NCBI GenBank assembly: GCA_902621725.1
Contig: CACNND010000003.1
Location: 62,001-126,000 of the forward strand
DNA length: 64,000 nucleotides
Direction: 5' to 3'
Source of the DNA: an uncultured Alphaproteobacteria bacterium
GTDB lineage: Bacteria; Pseudomonadota; Alphaproteobacteria; HIMB59; GCA-002718135
Position numbers and translations under genes: made by a program. Shown piece after piece: positions 49,524 through 59,267 of the stretch. Below the pieces are notes generated by a model, which did no database searches, was not told the origin of the DNA, and was given only the letters and a program-made list of their open reading frames with translations. The stretch's first letter is position 1. Each line of letters begins with the position of its first letter.

Positions 49524-51012
49524 CCATCAATAATCCTAATTTTTCTATTTCTATTTCGCTAGTTTTAAAAGGTTTGGATAAATTACCATCATAAATAACA
49601 GATATTTTATGAGTAATTTCAATTAACTCATCTAAATCTTGAGAAATAACAATTATAGACGTTCCATTTTGAGATAATTCTATCAAAGACTCTCTTATAG
49701 AATGCTCAGCACCAGCATCTATCCCCCAAGTTGGATGTGAAATAATTAATATTTTTGGCTTAGATGATATTTCTCTACCAATGACATATTTTTGTAAATT
49801 TCCTCCGGACAAGCTTGATGCTTTAGCATCATTACCAGGAGTAATAACTTTAAATTCATTAATTACATTATTAGCAAAATCATCAACATTATTTTTCAAT
49901 ATTATGCCATTTTTAATAAAATTATTTTTTGGAAATTGACTCAAAAGAATATTTTCAGACAAACTTAACTCAGGTACCGCACTATGACCCAATCTATTCT
50001 CCGGAACAAAAGAAATAGATAAATCTCTTCTTTTTTGCGGCCCATACTTTTCAATTTTTTTATTATCAAAAGTAATTGATCCAGATTTAATATTTATGTT
50101 TTCTCCTGTTAAAATATCCATTAATTCTGATTGTCCATTACCTGCAACTCCAGCAATGCCATAAATTTCACCCACTCTTACTTGAAAAGAAATATTTTTA
50201 AGATCTGTTAAAAATGGATCATTAAAATCACATGAAATATTTTTTACTTCAAAGTTAACTTCGTCTTTTATATGATCATAATTAGTTTTTAAGTCATCTA
50301 ATTTTTGTCCTAGCATTTTTGTTGCAAGTGTTTTTGCAGTTTGATTTGCAGTACTTGAAGTGTCTATAATTTCACCACTTCTCATTATTGTAACTGTATC
50401 ACATATTGATATTACTTCTTCGAGTTTATGAGTGATATATAATATTGTACGACCTTCTTTGACGAGTGCATTTAATGTTACAAACAAACTTTCAACTTCT
50501 TGTGGTGTTAAAACTGAAGTTGGTTCATCCATAATAAGTATCTGAGGGTCTTGTAATAAAATTCTTACAATTTCTACACGTTGTTTTTCTCCAGCCGATA
50601 AAGCGGTAATTGGAGCATGTAAATCTAAGGTAAGATTATATCTTGAGCTTATATTTTCTAGCTTATCTTCTAAATCTGAATAAGACATCTTTTCATCTAT
50701 TCCTAAAATTAAATTTTCTTTTACTGATAAAGAATCAAATAAAGAAAAATGCTGAAATACCATTCCTATTCCTTGTTTCCTTGCTTCTGCTGGGGAATTA
50801 ACTTTAAAATCCTTATTATTTAATTTAATATTTCCTTCATCTGGTTCTAAGAGACCATATAGAATTTTTACCAACGTAGATTTCCCTGCTCCATTTTCTC
50901 CTAAAATTGCATGAACTGCATTTTTTTTAATATCAAAAGTAACCTTTTTATTTGCAATTACTCTTGGAAAAGATTTTGTAATATTTTCTATATTTAATAT
51001 TGTATCACTCAT
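49507..51012 (-). CDS. ABC transporter ATP-binding protein, two NBDs (NupO-like)
   Basis: GENGAGKSTLVKILYGLLEPDEG, LSAGEKQRVEIVRILLQDPQILIMDEPTSVLTPQE, LSGGNLQKYVIGREI. Confidence 0.94.
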   Translation of the reverse strand: MSDTILNIENITKSFPRVIANKKVTFDIKKNAVHAILGENGAGKSTLVKILYGLLEPDEGNIKLNNKDFKVNSPAEARKQGIGMVFQHFSLFDSLSVKENLILGIDEKMSYSDLEDKLENISSRYNLTLDLHAPITALSAGEKQRVEIVRILLQDPQILIMDEPTSVLTPQEVESLFVTLNALVKEGRTILYITHKLEEVISICDTVTIMRSGEIIDTSSTANQTAKTLATKMLGQKLDDLKTNYDHIKDEVNFEVKNISCDFNDPFLTDLKNISFQVRVGEIYGIAGVAGNGQSELMDILTGENINIKSGSITFDNKKIEKYGPQKRRDLSISFVPENRLGHSAVPELSLSENILLSQFPKNNFIKNGIILKNNVDDFANNVINEFKVITPGNDAKASSLSGGNLQKYVIGREISSKPKILIISHPTWGIDAGAEHSIRESLIELSQNGTSIIVISQDLDELIEITHKISVIYDGNLSKPFKTSEIEIEKLGLLMGGKNE

Positions 51013-51499
51013 AATTTAATTCAAATATTTCTGATTGTTCAAAATTATAAATCTCAATATTATTATCCGCATCTTTTTTATCAATGGTAATATATTTTTC
51101 ATTCTCAAGAGATATTAGAGGAAAATGCCATACTTTGGGATTAAAATTTATACCATCACCACCACTTACTTTGAATATTTCAATTAAATCAATTTTAGGT
51201 TTGTTACCTATTGGAGCAACTAAAACTAAAAAACCTGTAGCATTAAACGGAAGAAATACTTGAGAGCTAAAGGGGTGATTTTCTAACATGTTAATTTTTA
51301 ATGGAAAGTTTCTTTTCTTTGCCTGAAAAATATTTAATCGAGATCTTTTGTCATCACCAATTATTTGAATATTTGCTAAATCAAAAAAACTATCGGTTGT
51401 ATCTTTATTAATACTTTCATAATTTTTATTAGATGTTGTAATTAAATCACCATAATTTTTGAAATTTTCTTTACTAATATTCTTTATCTTATAGTTCAC
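51005..51499 (-). CDS. allA: Ureidoglycolate lyase
   Basis: MLENHPFSSQVFLPFNATGFLVLVAP, GDGINFNPKVWHFPLISL. Confidence 0.88.
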   Translation of the reverse strand: MNYKIKNISKENFKNYGDLITTSNKNYESINKDTTDSFFDLANIQIIGDDKRSRLNIFQAKKRNFPLKINMLENHPFSSQVFLPFNATGFLVLVAPIGNKPKIDLIEIFKVSGGDGINFNPKVWHFPLISLENEKYITIDKKDADNNIEIYNFEQSEIFELNYE

Positions 51500-52473
51500 A
51501 AAAACTTTCCAATTGCCCTGATCCGTGAAATACCACCGTCAGGATAAATATTTAACTTCAAATAATTTATTTTTTTAATATGTTTAGATGAATTAATTTT
51601 TAATGATGAATTAGGTTGAAGATTTTTATTTTTTATTAAAAATTTCCAATTTTTGCTTTCATTTATTAATTTGCTTATATTTATATTTTTTATTGAATAA
51701 AGACCTTGTACTGAGCAAAGAGACGGATAATTACCTTTAAAATAATGAGTTTCAATATTAAACTTTTCAATTAAACCAGGTTTGCCAAGTTTAATTATAA
51801 CCCAGTCATATCCTGATCCTCTTCTTCTTTTAGTTTCCCAACCATTGCCCATATTTTTAGATTTAAATGGAAGTAATAAATTTTCTGCCCTTCCAAAATG
51901 TTCATCACTACATGCCACAATTTTTGAACCATTAAGGATGCTAAGTAAATCAAATTTTTTATTTGGAAATTTTAATTTTGATACATCTAGATTTCCTAAT
52001 AATTTTAATCTTGCAACTCCTCCATCTGGATAGATGTTCAATCTTATGAAGTTAAAAACTTTATTATTCTGTTGAGTTTTAAAACCATGAAGATAATTTG
52101 GATGAAGTTTCCTTTTTGATAAAATATTAACCCAATTAAATTTATTTTTTTCAAAATAACAAGCATCAATGCTTGCGTATTCAGGTTGATTGCCATTAAA
52201 ATAGCTTGTGTCTATTTCAGCAAAATTAATTTTACCAGGAAGGCCTAATTTAATAGTAACATAATCATTTCCTTCAATTCTTTTTCTTCTTGTTTCCCAT
52301 CCATCCATCCATTTCCCATTTTTATCGTAAACTCCTTCTTTGAAAATTGGCTGTTCCTCTTTAAGCAATCTGGATGCTGATCCAAAAAACTGATCAGAAA
52401 ATCTATGAATTTTTGTACCTAAAACCTTACTACATAAGTTTATATAATTTTTTTGAATGTATTTCTTATTCAT
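51496..52473 (-). CDS. alc: Allantoicase
   Basis: Two repeats with DGWETRRKRIEGNDYVTIKLGLPGKI / NGWETKRRRGSGYDWVIIKLGKPGLI and LNIYPDGGVARL / LNIYPDGGISRI. Confidence 0.95.
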   Translation of the reverse strand: MNKKYIQKNYINLCSKVLGTKIHRFSDQFFGSASRLLKEEQPIFKEGVYDKNGKWMDGWETRRKRIEGNDYVTIKLGLPGKINFAEIDTSYFNGNQPEYASIDACYFEKNKFNWVNILSKRKLHPNYLHGFKTQQNNKVFNFIRLNIYPDGGVARLKLLGNLDVSKLKFPNKKFDLLSILNGSKIVACSDEHFGRAENLLLPFKSKNMGNGWETKRRRGSGYDWVIIKLGKPGLIEKFNIETHYFKGNYPSLCSVQGLYSIKNINISKLINESKNWKFLIKNKNLQPNSSLKINSSKHIKKINYLKLNIYPDGGISRIRAIGKFL

Positions 52474-52975
52474 TAATTAATTCTGTTAATCTTAATTTTG
52501 CAATTTCTTTTACTTGTGAAATTGAAGTTTTTATTTCTAAGTTTAAATCATTATTGTCTAATCTACTTTTGAACTCTGTTATAATTTCATTTTTATTTTT
52601 ATTTCTAACTGCAAAAATAAATGGGATATTAAATTTATTTTTAAATCTTGAATTTAAATCTTTAAATAAGTTAAATTCTTGTTCTGAACAATCTTTTAAA
52701 CCAGATCTACTTTGTTCTTCATCAGATAATTCAGACAAACCTTTATTTATTTTTATTTTATCGGCTAGATCAGGATGTTTTTTAATTATATTTATTTTAG
52801 TTTCTTCATCTAAATTATCAAACAACTCTAAAAATATTAATATCATTTCTTTTTTATTTTTAAATGGTCGCTTTTTATCAGCATGTTCTGTTATAAATTT
52901 AGATTCTTCATAAATATTTTTAAAAGAATCAATAAATTTTTCAGAATTATAATTATTAATATCTTCAATTTTCAT
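52466..52975 (-). CDS. uraD: 2-oxo-4-hydroxy-4-carboxy-5-ureidoimidazoline (OHCU) decarboxylase
   Basis: HPDLADKIKINKGLSELSDEEQSRSGLKDCSEQEFNLFKDLNSRFKNKFNIPFIFAVRN; start at the internal Met (MKIEDINN). Confidence 0.92.
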   Translation of the reverse strand: MKIEDINNYNSEKFIDSFKNIYEESKFITEHADKKRPFKNKKEMILIFLELFDNLDEETKINIIKKHPDLADKIKINKGLSELSDEEQSRSGLKDCSEQEFNLFKDLNSRFKNKFNIPFIFAVRNKNKNEIITEFKSRLDNNDLNLEIKTSISQVKEIAKLRLTELINE

Positions 52976-53876
52976 CACTAAAATTTTCATACCAATAATT
53001 GGCAATTTCCTCTCTTTTGCATATCCAAATATCATTATAATCAGAAACATAATTCAAAAATTTTACCAAAGACATAAATCTTCCAGGTCTAGCTATTAAA
53101 CGACAATGTAAACCCACACTCATCATTTTTGGTTTATTGAACTCATTTGCTTCTCTGTATAATGTATCAAATGAGTTTTTTAAGTAATTATAAAAATCCT
53201 CACCTGTGTTAAAACCTTGTAAGGTAGAAAATCTCATATCATTATTATCTAGAGTGTATGGAATGATTAGATGTTTTTTATTTTTTACTTTTATCCAGTA
53301 GGGTAAATCATCAGCATAGGAGTCACTATCGTAAATAATATTTGTATTTTCTAAAATTATATTTCTTGTATTTGGACTTGTTCTACCAGTATACCAACCA
53401 GACGGAAAATAACCAAAAATATCTTTAATAATGTTGTTACATTTTATAGTATGTTCTTTTTCAACTTCCTCAGTTATATTTTGATAGTCTATCCATCGAT
53501 AACCATGGCTAGCTACTTCATACTTTGATTTAATTATTTGTTCACAAACATCAGGATTTTTTTCTAAAGCCATACCAACACCAAATATTGTTAGAGGTAA
53601 TTTTCTTTTTTCAAACTCATTATGTATTCTCCAAAAACCTCTTCTTGAGCCATATTCATAAATTGATTCCATATTCATATTTCTGGCACCTATTATTTGC
53701 TTCGCATTAATTATTTCAGATAAAAAAGTTTCTGATCCTTCATCGCCATTCAATATTGAATTTTCAGCACCTTCCTCATAATTTAGAACAAATTGAAGAG
53801 CGAGTTTTGATTTATTAGGCCAATAAAAGTTAGAGTCATTTTTTCCGTAACCTATATAATTTCTGTCGTCTTTCAT
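52965..53876 (-). CDS. puuE: Allantoinase PuuE (polysaccharide-deacetylase family)
   Basis: DRNYIGYGKNDSNFYWPNKSKLALQFVLNYEEGAENSILNGDEGSETFLSE, EVASHGYRWIDYQ, GWYTGRTSPNTR. Confidence 0.92.
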   Translation of the reverse strand: MKDDRNYIGYGKNDSNFYWPNKSKLALQFVLNYEEGAENSILNGDEGSETFLSEIINAKQIIGARNMNMESIYEYGSRRGFWRIHNEFEKRKLPLTIFGVGMALEKNPDVCEQIIKSKYEVASHGYRWIDYQNITEEVEKEHTIKCNNIIKDIFGYFPSGWYTGRTSPNTRNIILENTNIIYDSDSYADDLPYWIKVKNKKHLIIPYTLDNNDMRFSTLQGFNTGEDFYNYLKNSFDTLYREANEFNKPKMMSVGLHCRLIARPGRFMSLVKFLNYVSDYNDIWICKREEIANYWYENFSDEN

Positions 53877-53928
53877 AAAAATGCTTGATTTAATATTTAG
53901 TTAAATACTGTATAAACGAATAAGTATT

Positions 53929-54282
53929 ATGTCTAAAGGATATTTAACTACTCATGTTTTGGATACCTATAATGGTAAGCCTGGTTCTGGTATAAAAGGG
54001 TCTCTTTTTAAAATTGATGGTGAAAATAAAGTTAAAATTTCAAATTTCACTCTCAATGAAGATGGCAGGTGTGATGAACCTATATTAGGTAAAGAGAATT
54101 TTATTCTTGGAAAATATGAGTTATTATTTCTTTGCGGGAGTTATTTTAAGGAATTTACAAATCTTCATGAACCATTCTTTCTTGATGACGTAATAATTAG
54201 ATTTGGAATTAACAAAGAAGAGCACTACCATGTTCCTCTTCTTATTACCCCGTGGAGTTATTCAACATATAGAGGAAGCTAG
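53929..54282 (+). CDS. uraH: 5-hydroxyisourate hydrolase (transthyretin-like)
   Basis: LTTHVLDTYNGKPGSGIKGSLF, HYHVPLLITPWSYSTYRGS C-terminus. Confidence 0.95.
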   Translation: MSKGYLTTHVLDTYNGKPGSGIKGSLFKIDGENKVKISNFTLNEDGRCDEPILGKENFILGKYELLFLCGSYFKEFTNLHEPFFLDDVIIRFGINKEEHYHVPLLITPWSYSTYRGS

Positions 54283-55697
54283 TGTCTAGAGAGCATATAG
54301 ATTTTCTTCTTAATGAAGAAAAAATATCTATCAAAGATTTAGACACAAATACAACGGTACTAAATTATCTTCGTAATAATCATGAGTTAACTGGAACAAA
54401 AGAAGGTTGTGCATCTGGTGATTGTGGAGCATGTACTGCAGTTGTAGGAGAATTAAAAGAAAATAAAATTTCTTATAAAAGTATAAACACGTGTATTACT
54501 TTTTTGTATTCTCTGCATGGTAAGCAATTAATAACAGTTGAGCATATACAAAAAAATAAACTTCATCCTGTTCAACAATCAATGATTGATAGTGACGGAT
54601 CTCAATGTGGTTTTTGTACACCTGGTATTATTATGTCAATGTATAATATGTACGAAAACAAAATAAAACCAACAGAAGAAAATATAGATAAATTTCTTTC
54701 TGGAAATTTATGTAGATGTACAGGTTATCTTCCAATTAAAAATGCAATTAAGAATATGTATAGCTATAAAAGTAATAAATTTTCAAAAAGTAAAGTTATT
54801 AGATTATTAAAATCAATTAAGAAAACTGATATTGTTATTAAAAAAAATGATTCTAAGTTTTTCATCCATTATAATTTAAATTCTCTAATAAAAGACTATC
54901 AAAAGATTAGTAATGGACATTTACTAGTTGGGGGTACAGATCTCGCACTTGAAGTGACAAAAAAAAGAAAAGATTTAAAAAATATTTTTTATTTAGGATC
55001 AAATAATGATTTAAATTATGTTAAAAATAAAAACAATAATTTACACATTGGATCCGCTACCCCCATAAATGATATATTACCAATTTTAGAAAATATTTAT
55101 CCAACATTTGCTAAAATGTTTGAAAGATACGGATCTGAGCAAATAAGAAATACTGCATCTCTTGGAGGTAACATTGGAAGCGCATCTCCAATAGGTGATA
55201 GTTTGCCTGTGTTAATTGCACTCAATAGTAAAATTGTAATTCAAGGAAAAGTTAAAAAAACTTTATTATTGGATAATTATTTTCTCAGCTATCGAAAAAC
55301 TAAATTAAAACCTAATGAAATAATTAAAGAAATTATAATACCCATTTATAAAAAAAATATTCTTAAATGTTATAAAATTTCAAAAAGAATAGATGATGAC
55401 ATAAGTTCTGTTTTCATGGCTATAAATGCTAGGATTGAAAAAAATATTATTAAAGAAATAAAAATTGTTTGTGGAGGTTTGGCAGAAACTCCAAAAATAG
55501 CTGAAAAAGCACAAAAATTTTTATTGAATAAAATATTTAATGAAGAAAATATTAATGAAGCAAAGAAAATTATTAAAAAAGAATTTGATCCTATAGATGA
55601 TATGAGAGCGTCAAAAAATTATAGAACTAAAATTAGTCAAAACCTTTTAGAGAGGTTTTTAAATGAAAATAATAAAATTAAATCAACGTTATATTAA
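54282..55697 (+). CDS. xdhA: Xanthine dehydrogenase small subunit (2Fe-2S/FAD)
   Basis: GTG start; GCASGDCGACTAVVGEL, QCGFCTPGIIMSMY, LSGNLCRCTGY, LLVGGTDLALEV, GGNIGSASPIGDSLPVL. Confidence 0.95.
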   Translation: MSREHIDFLLNEEKISIKDLDTNTTVLNYLRNNHELTGTKEGCASGDCGACTAVVGELKENKISYKSINTCITFLYSLHGKQLITVEHIQKNKLHPVQQSMIDSDGSQCGFCTPGIIMSMYNMYENKIKPTEENIDKFLSGNLCRCTGYLPIKNAIKNMYSYKSNKFSKSKVIRLLKSIKKTDIVIKKNDSKFFIHYNLNSLIKDYQKISNGHLLVGGTDLALEVTKKRKDLKNIFYLGSNNDLNYVKNKNNNLHIGSATPINDILPILENIYPTFAKMFERYGSEQIRNTASLGGNIGSASPIGDSLPVLIALNSKIVIQGKVKKTLLLDNYFLSYRKTKLKPNEIIKEIIIPIYKKNILKCYKISKRIDDDISSVFMAINARIEKNIIKEIKIVCGGLAETPKIAEKAQKFLLNKIFNEENINEAKKIIKKEFDPIDDMRASKNYRTKISQNLLERFLNENNKIKSTLY

Positions 55698-57970
55698 TGG
55701 ATAAAATATTTACTAAAAATATTGAACATGAAAGTGCAGTAAAACATGTTACTGGAAAAGCAATTTATACTGATGATATATCAGAACCTAAAAATTTACT
55801 TCACGCAGTAGTTGGATACAGTAATTGTAGTAAAGGGGTGATAAAAAAAATTGATTATAAAGATGTTTTATCTTCAGAAGGTGTAGTAGACATTATAACT
55901 GAAAAAGACATTGAAGGTATAAATGATGTTGGGCCAATATTTAAGGGAGATAAAATATTTACTTCAAAAAATATAGAATATTATGGGCAACCAATTTTTG
56001 CAGTTATAGCAAAGACCAATAATTTAGCAAAAAAAGCTGCATTAAAAGTAAAAATAGACTTAAAAATATCTAAACCGATCGTTTCAATTGAAGAAGCATT
56101 AAAGAAAAAATCATTTGTTTTAAAACCGAAGCATCTAACTAGAGGAAATATAAAAGATGGGTTTAAAAAATCTGACAATATTCTAAAAGGTAAATTGTAT
56201 TCAGGGGGTCAAGATCATTTTTATTTAGAAGGTCAAATTGCAATGACTATTCCACAAGAAGATAATAATTTTTTAGTTTATTCTTCAACACAACATCCAT
56301 CAGAAACACAGCAAATTATCGGTAAAGTTCTTAAACAAAATTACAATAGTATTCATGTGATAGTAAGAAGAATTGGTGGTGGTTTTGGAGGAAAAGAAAC
56401 ACAATCTTTTTTATTTGCAGCCATTACAAGCATTGCAGCAAAAAAGTTATCTAAACCAGTAAAGTTAAGAGTCGATAGAGATGATGATATGATCATGACA
56501 GGAAAAAGGCATGATTTTTTATTTGATTATGAAGTAGGTTTTAATAATAGTGGTGAAATACTTGCTTTAAAAATAATGATGGCATCGAGATGCGGTATCT
56601 CTCCAGATTTATCAGGAGCTATAAATGATAGAGCCATCTATCATATAGATAATGCCTACTTCTTACCAAATATAGAAATTAATTCGTATAGATGTAAAAC
56701 AAATACTGTTTCTAATACAGCTTTTCGTGGATTTGGTGGGCCTCAAGGAATGTTTTGTATTGAAAATATAATTGAAAACATTGCTCAAAAATTAAATCGA
56801 GAAGCAAGTGAAATAAGAAAAATTAATTTTTATAAAGATAAAATTAAAAATACTACTCATTATGGGATGAAAATTACTGACAATGTGATTGAAGATATTT
56901 TTAATAAACTAATTAAAAAATCTAATTACAAAAAAAGAAAAATAGAAATTGATAATTTTAATAAAAAAAATAAAGTTTTAAAAAAAGGAATAGCAATAAC
57001 ACCTGTAAAGTTTGGAATATCATTTACAACTACTCATTTAAACCAAGGTGGTGCCTTAGTTCATATCTACACTGATGGATCCATTCATTTAAATCATGGA
57101 GGAATTGAAATGGGTCAAGGATTAATGACAAAACTTGCTTTAGTGGCTTCAAATGAATTTGGCCTTAATTACGAACATATAAAAATCTCTTCAACGGACA
57201 CAGAAAAAGTGCCTAACACATCAGCAAGTGCAGCATCAGCTACAACTGATATAAATGGAGCAGCAATTGTTAATGCTATAAATAATATTAAATCAGGACT
57301 AAATGAATTTATTTATGATTATTTTAAAACGAATAGCAAAATAAAATATGAAAATAATTTTGTTTATTTTGATAAAAGAAAAATATCTTTTAAAGAATTG
57401 ATAAATACTGCTTACTTAAATAGAATCCCATTGTCATCTTCGGGTTTCTATAAAACTAACAAAATTAATGTAAATACAAAAACACTTCAAGGTAGACCAT
57501 TCTTATATTTTACTTATGGAGCAGCAGTAACAGAAGTAATCATTGATAAATTAACAGGTGAAAATAAAATTCTTCAAGTTGATATAATTCATGATGTTGG
57601 TAATTCTATTAATAAAAGAATTGATAAAGGGCAAATTGAAGGTGGTTATATTCAAGGATTAGGTTGGCTTACAACTGAAGAACTGTCTTGGAAATCAAAT
57701 GGAGTTCTAACAACTCATAGTCCTTCTACTTACAAAATACCAACTGCAGGTGAGACACCATTTAAATTTAATGTCGAAATTTATGATCGTGGTTTTAATA
57801 AAGAAAAGGTTATTAATCGCTCTAAAGCTGTTGGAGAGCCACCATTTATGCTAGCAATTTCAAGTTTTATTGCATTAAAGGACGCAGTATATAATGCCAA
57901 TAAAGGAAAAAATTCTGAAAATTTAATTGCACCTGCTACTGCTGAAAATATATTAAAAAGTTTGCATTAA
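55697..57970 (+). CDS. xdhB: Xanthine dehydrogenase molybdopterin-binding subunit
   Basis: HVTGKAIYTDDI, GGGFGGKETQSFLFAAITSIAAKK, NTAFRGFGGPQGMFCIEN, GGIEMGQGLMTKLALVAS, KAVGEPPFMLAIS. Confidence 0.96.
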   Translation: MDKIFTKNIEHESAVKHVTGKAIYTDDISEPKNLLHAVVGYSNCSKGVIKKIDYKDVLSSEGVVDIITEKDIEGINDVGPIFKGDKIFTSKNIEYYGQPIFAVIAKTNNLAKKAALKVKIDLKISKPIVSIEEALKKKSFVLKPKHLTRGNIKDGFKKSDNILKGKLYSGGQDHFYLEGQIAMTIPQEDNNFLVYSSTQHPSETQQIIGKVLKQNYNSIHVIVRRIGGGFGGKETQSFLFAAITSIAAKKLSKPVKLRVDRDDDMIMTGKRHDFLFDYEVGFNNSGEILALKIMMASRCGISPDLSGAINDRAIYHIDNAYFLPNIEINSYRCKTNTVSNTAFRGFGGPQGMFCIENIIENIAQKLNREASEIRKINFYKDKIKNTTHYGMKITDNVIEDIFNKLIKKSNYKKRKIEIDNFNKKNKVLKKGIAITPVKFGISFTTTHLNQGGALVHIYTDGSIHLNHGGIEMGQGLMTKLALVASNEFGLNYEHIKISSTDTEKVPNTSASAASATTDINGAAIVNAINNIKSGLNEFIYDYFKTNSKIKYENNFVYFDKRKISFKELINTAYLNRIPLSSSGFYKTNKINVNTKTLQGRPFLYFTYGAAVTEVIIDKLTGENKILQVDIIHDVGNSINKRIDKGQIEGGYIQGLGWLTTEELSWKSNGVLTTHSPSTYKIPTAGETPFKFNVEIYDRGFNKEKVINRSKAVGEPPFMLAISSFIALKDAVYNANKGKNSENLIAPATAENILKSLH

Positions 57971-57971
57971 A

Positions 57972-58802
57972 ATGTATCTTAAAAAATTAAGTGAAAATAT
58001 AAATTTTAATAGTAAAATAGTTAAGGCTAAAATTATTGAAGTTAAGGGATCATCGCCAAATAGTTTAGATGACATAATATTAATCTCAACTGATACTATC
58101 TTTGGAACTATTGGTGGCGGAAACTTAGAATATTTAGTTATCGATGAAGCGAGAAAATTAATTGATAATAATATAGCAAATAAAGTAATGAATATTCCGC
58201 TTGGGCCAGGAATTGGACAATGTTGTGGTGGATACGTACAAGTTAAATTAAGCTTACATAATAATTCCAAAGATGCACTAAAAAATGAATATGTTGTTAA
58301 TAATATTAAATCCAACTTATATATCTTTGGATCAGGACATATTGGTCAAGCGTTAATTTCTAAATTAGAAAATATTAATTTTAATACTTTTATAATTGAT
58401 TCAAGAGAAGATTATTTAAAAATGACAAATATCAAAGATGTAAATTATTTACTTTCGAAAAAACCTTGGGAGATTGTATCAAAACTAGAAGATAATTCTT
58501 ATTTTATAGTCTTAACTCATAGTCACGATTATGACTTAAAAATATTAAATGAAATTTTGAAAAAAAATAATACTTTTGTTGGTCTAATTGGATCTCTTAC
58601 TAAGAAAAAAAGGTTTTATAAAAGATTGATTGATAATGGTCACAATAAATCAATAGTTGAGAAAATTGAGTGTCCGATTGGAATTGATATTGGCAACTCA
58701 AAAGATCCGAATGAAATAGCTTTCTCAATAATTACAAGAATAATATCTATAAAAAATAAATTAAAACATTTATCAAATAATAAAATTAAAGAAGTTATAT
58801 GA
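57972..58802 (+). CDS. xdhC: XdhC-family xanthine dehydrogenase accessory protein
   Basis: IIEVKGSSPNSLDDIILIS, GTIGGGNLEYLVIDEA, LGPGIGQCCGGYV, LYIFGSGHIGQALI. Confidence 0.93.
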   Translation: MYLKKLSENINFNSKIVKAKIIEVKGSSPNSLDDIILISTDTIFGTIGGGNLEYLVIDEARKLIDNNIANKVMNIPLGPGIGQCCGGYVQVKLSLHNNSKDALKNEYVVNNIKSNLYIFGSGHIGQALISKLENINFNTFIIDSREDYLKMTNIKDVNYLLSKKPWEIVSKLEDNSYFIVLTHSHDYDLKILNEILKKNNTFVGLIGSLTKKKRFYKRLIDNGHNKSIVEKIECPIGIDIGNSKDPNEIAFSIITRIISIKNKLKHLSNNKIKEVI

Positions 58803-59266
58803 CAAACATAGATTTTATGAAAAGAGCTATTTTACTTTCAATTGATAATATTAAAAATAATGGAGGTCCTTTTGGATGTGTAATTGTAAAAGAAAATGAA
58901 ATTATTGCAGAGGGAGTAAATAGAGTAACATTTAACAATGATCCTACTGCTCATGCTGAAATTGTTGCTATTAGAAATGCATGTCAAAAATTAAATACCT
59001 TTAACTTAGAAGGTTGTGAATTGTATTCCAGTTGCGAACCATGTCCTATGTGCTTGAGTGCGATATATTGGTCACATATAGACAGAGTATATTATGGTAA
59101 TTCTAGAGAAGATGCTGCAAAAATTAAATTTGATGACAAGTTTATTTATGATGAACTATCAGTAGAAATAAAAGAGAGAAAAATTCCTATAAGTCAAATA
59201 TCACGTGATGAGGCAATAAAAGCATTTAATATTTGGGAAAAAGAAGAAAATAAAATAAGATATTAA
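58799..59266 (+). CDS. guaD: Guanine deaminase (CDA-fold, GuaD type)
   Basis: DPTAHAEIVAIRNACQKLNTFNLEGCELYSSCEPCPMCLSAIYWSHIDRVYYG, KFDDKFIYDEL; closely resembles recalled B. subtilis GuaD. Confidence 0.87.
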   Translation: MTNIDFMKRAILLSIDNIKNNGGPFGCVIVKENEIIAEGVNRVTFNNDPTAHAEIVAIRNACQKLNTFNLEGCELYSSCEPCPMCLSAIYWSHIDRVYYGNSREDAAKIKFDDKFIYDELSVEIKERKIPISQISRDEAIKAFNIWEKEENKIRY

Positions 59267-59267
59267 A

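Noticed and set aside
51782-52913. Plus-strand ORFs at 51782-52033 and 52374-52913
   Set aside because: Antisense to allantoicase and OHCU decarboxylase, both strongly supported by conserved motifs.
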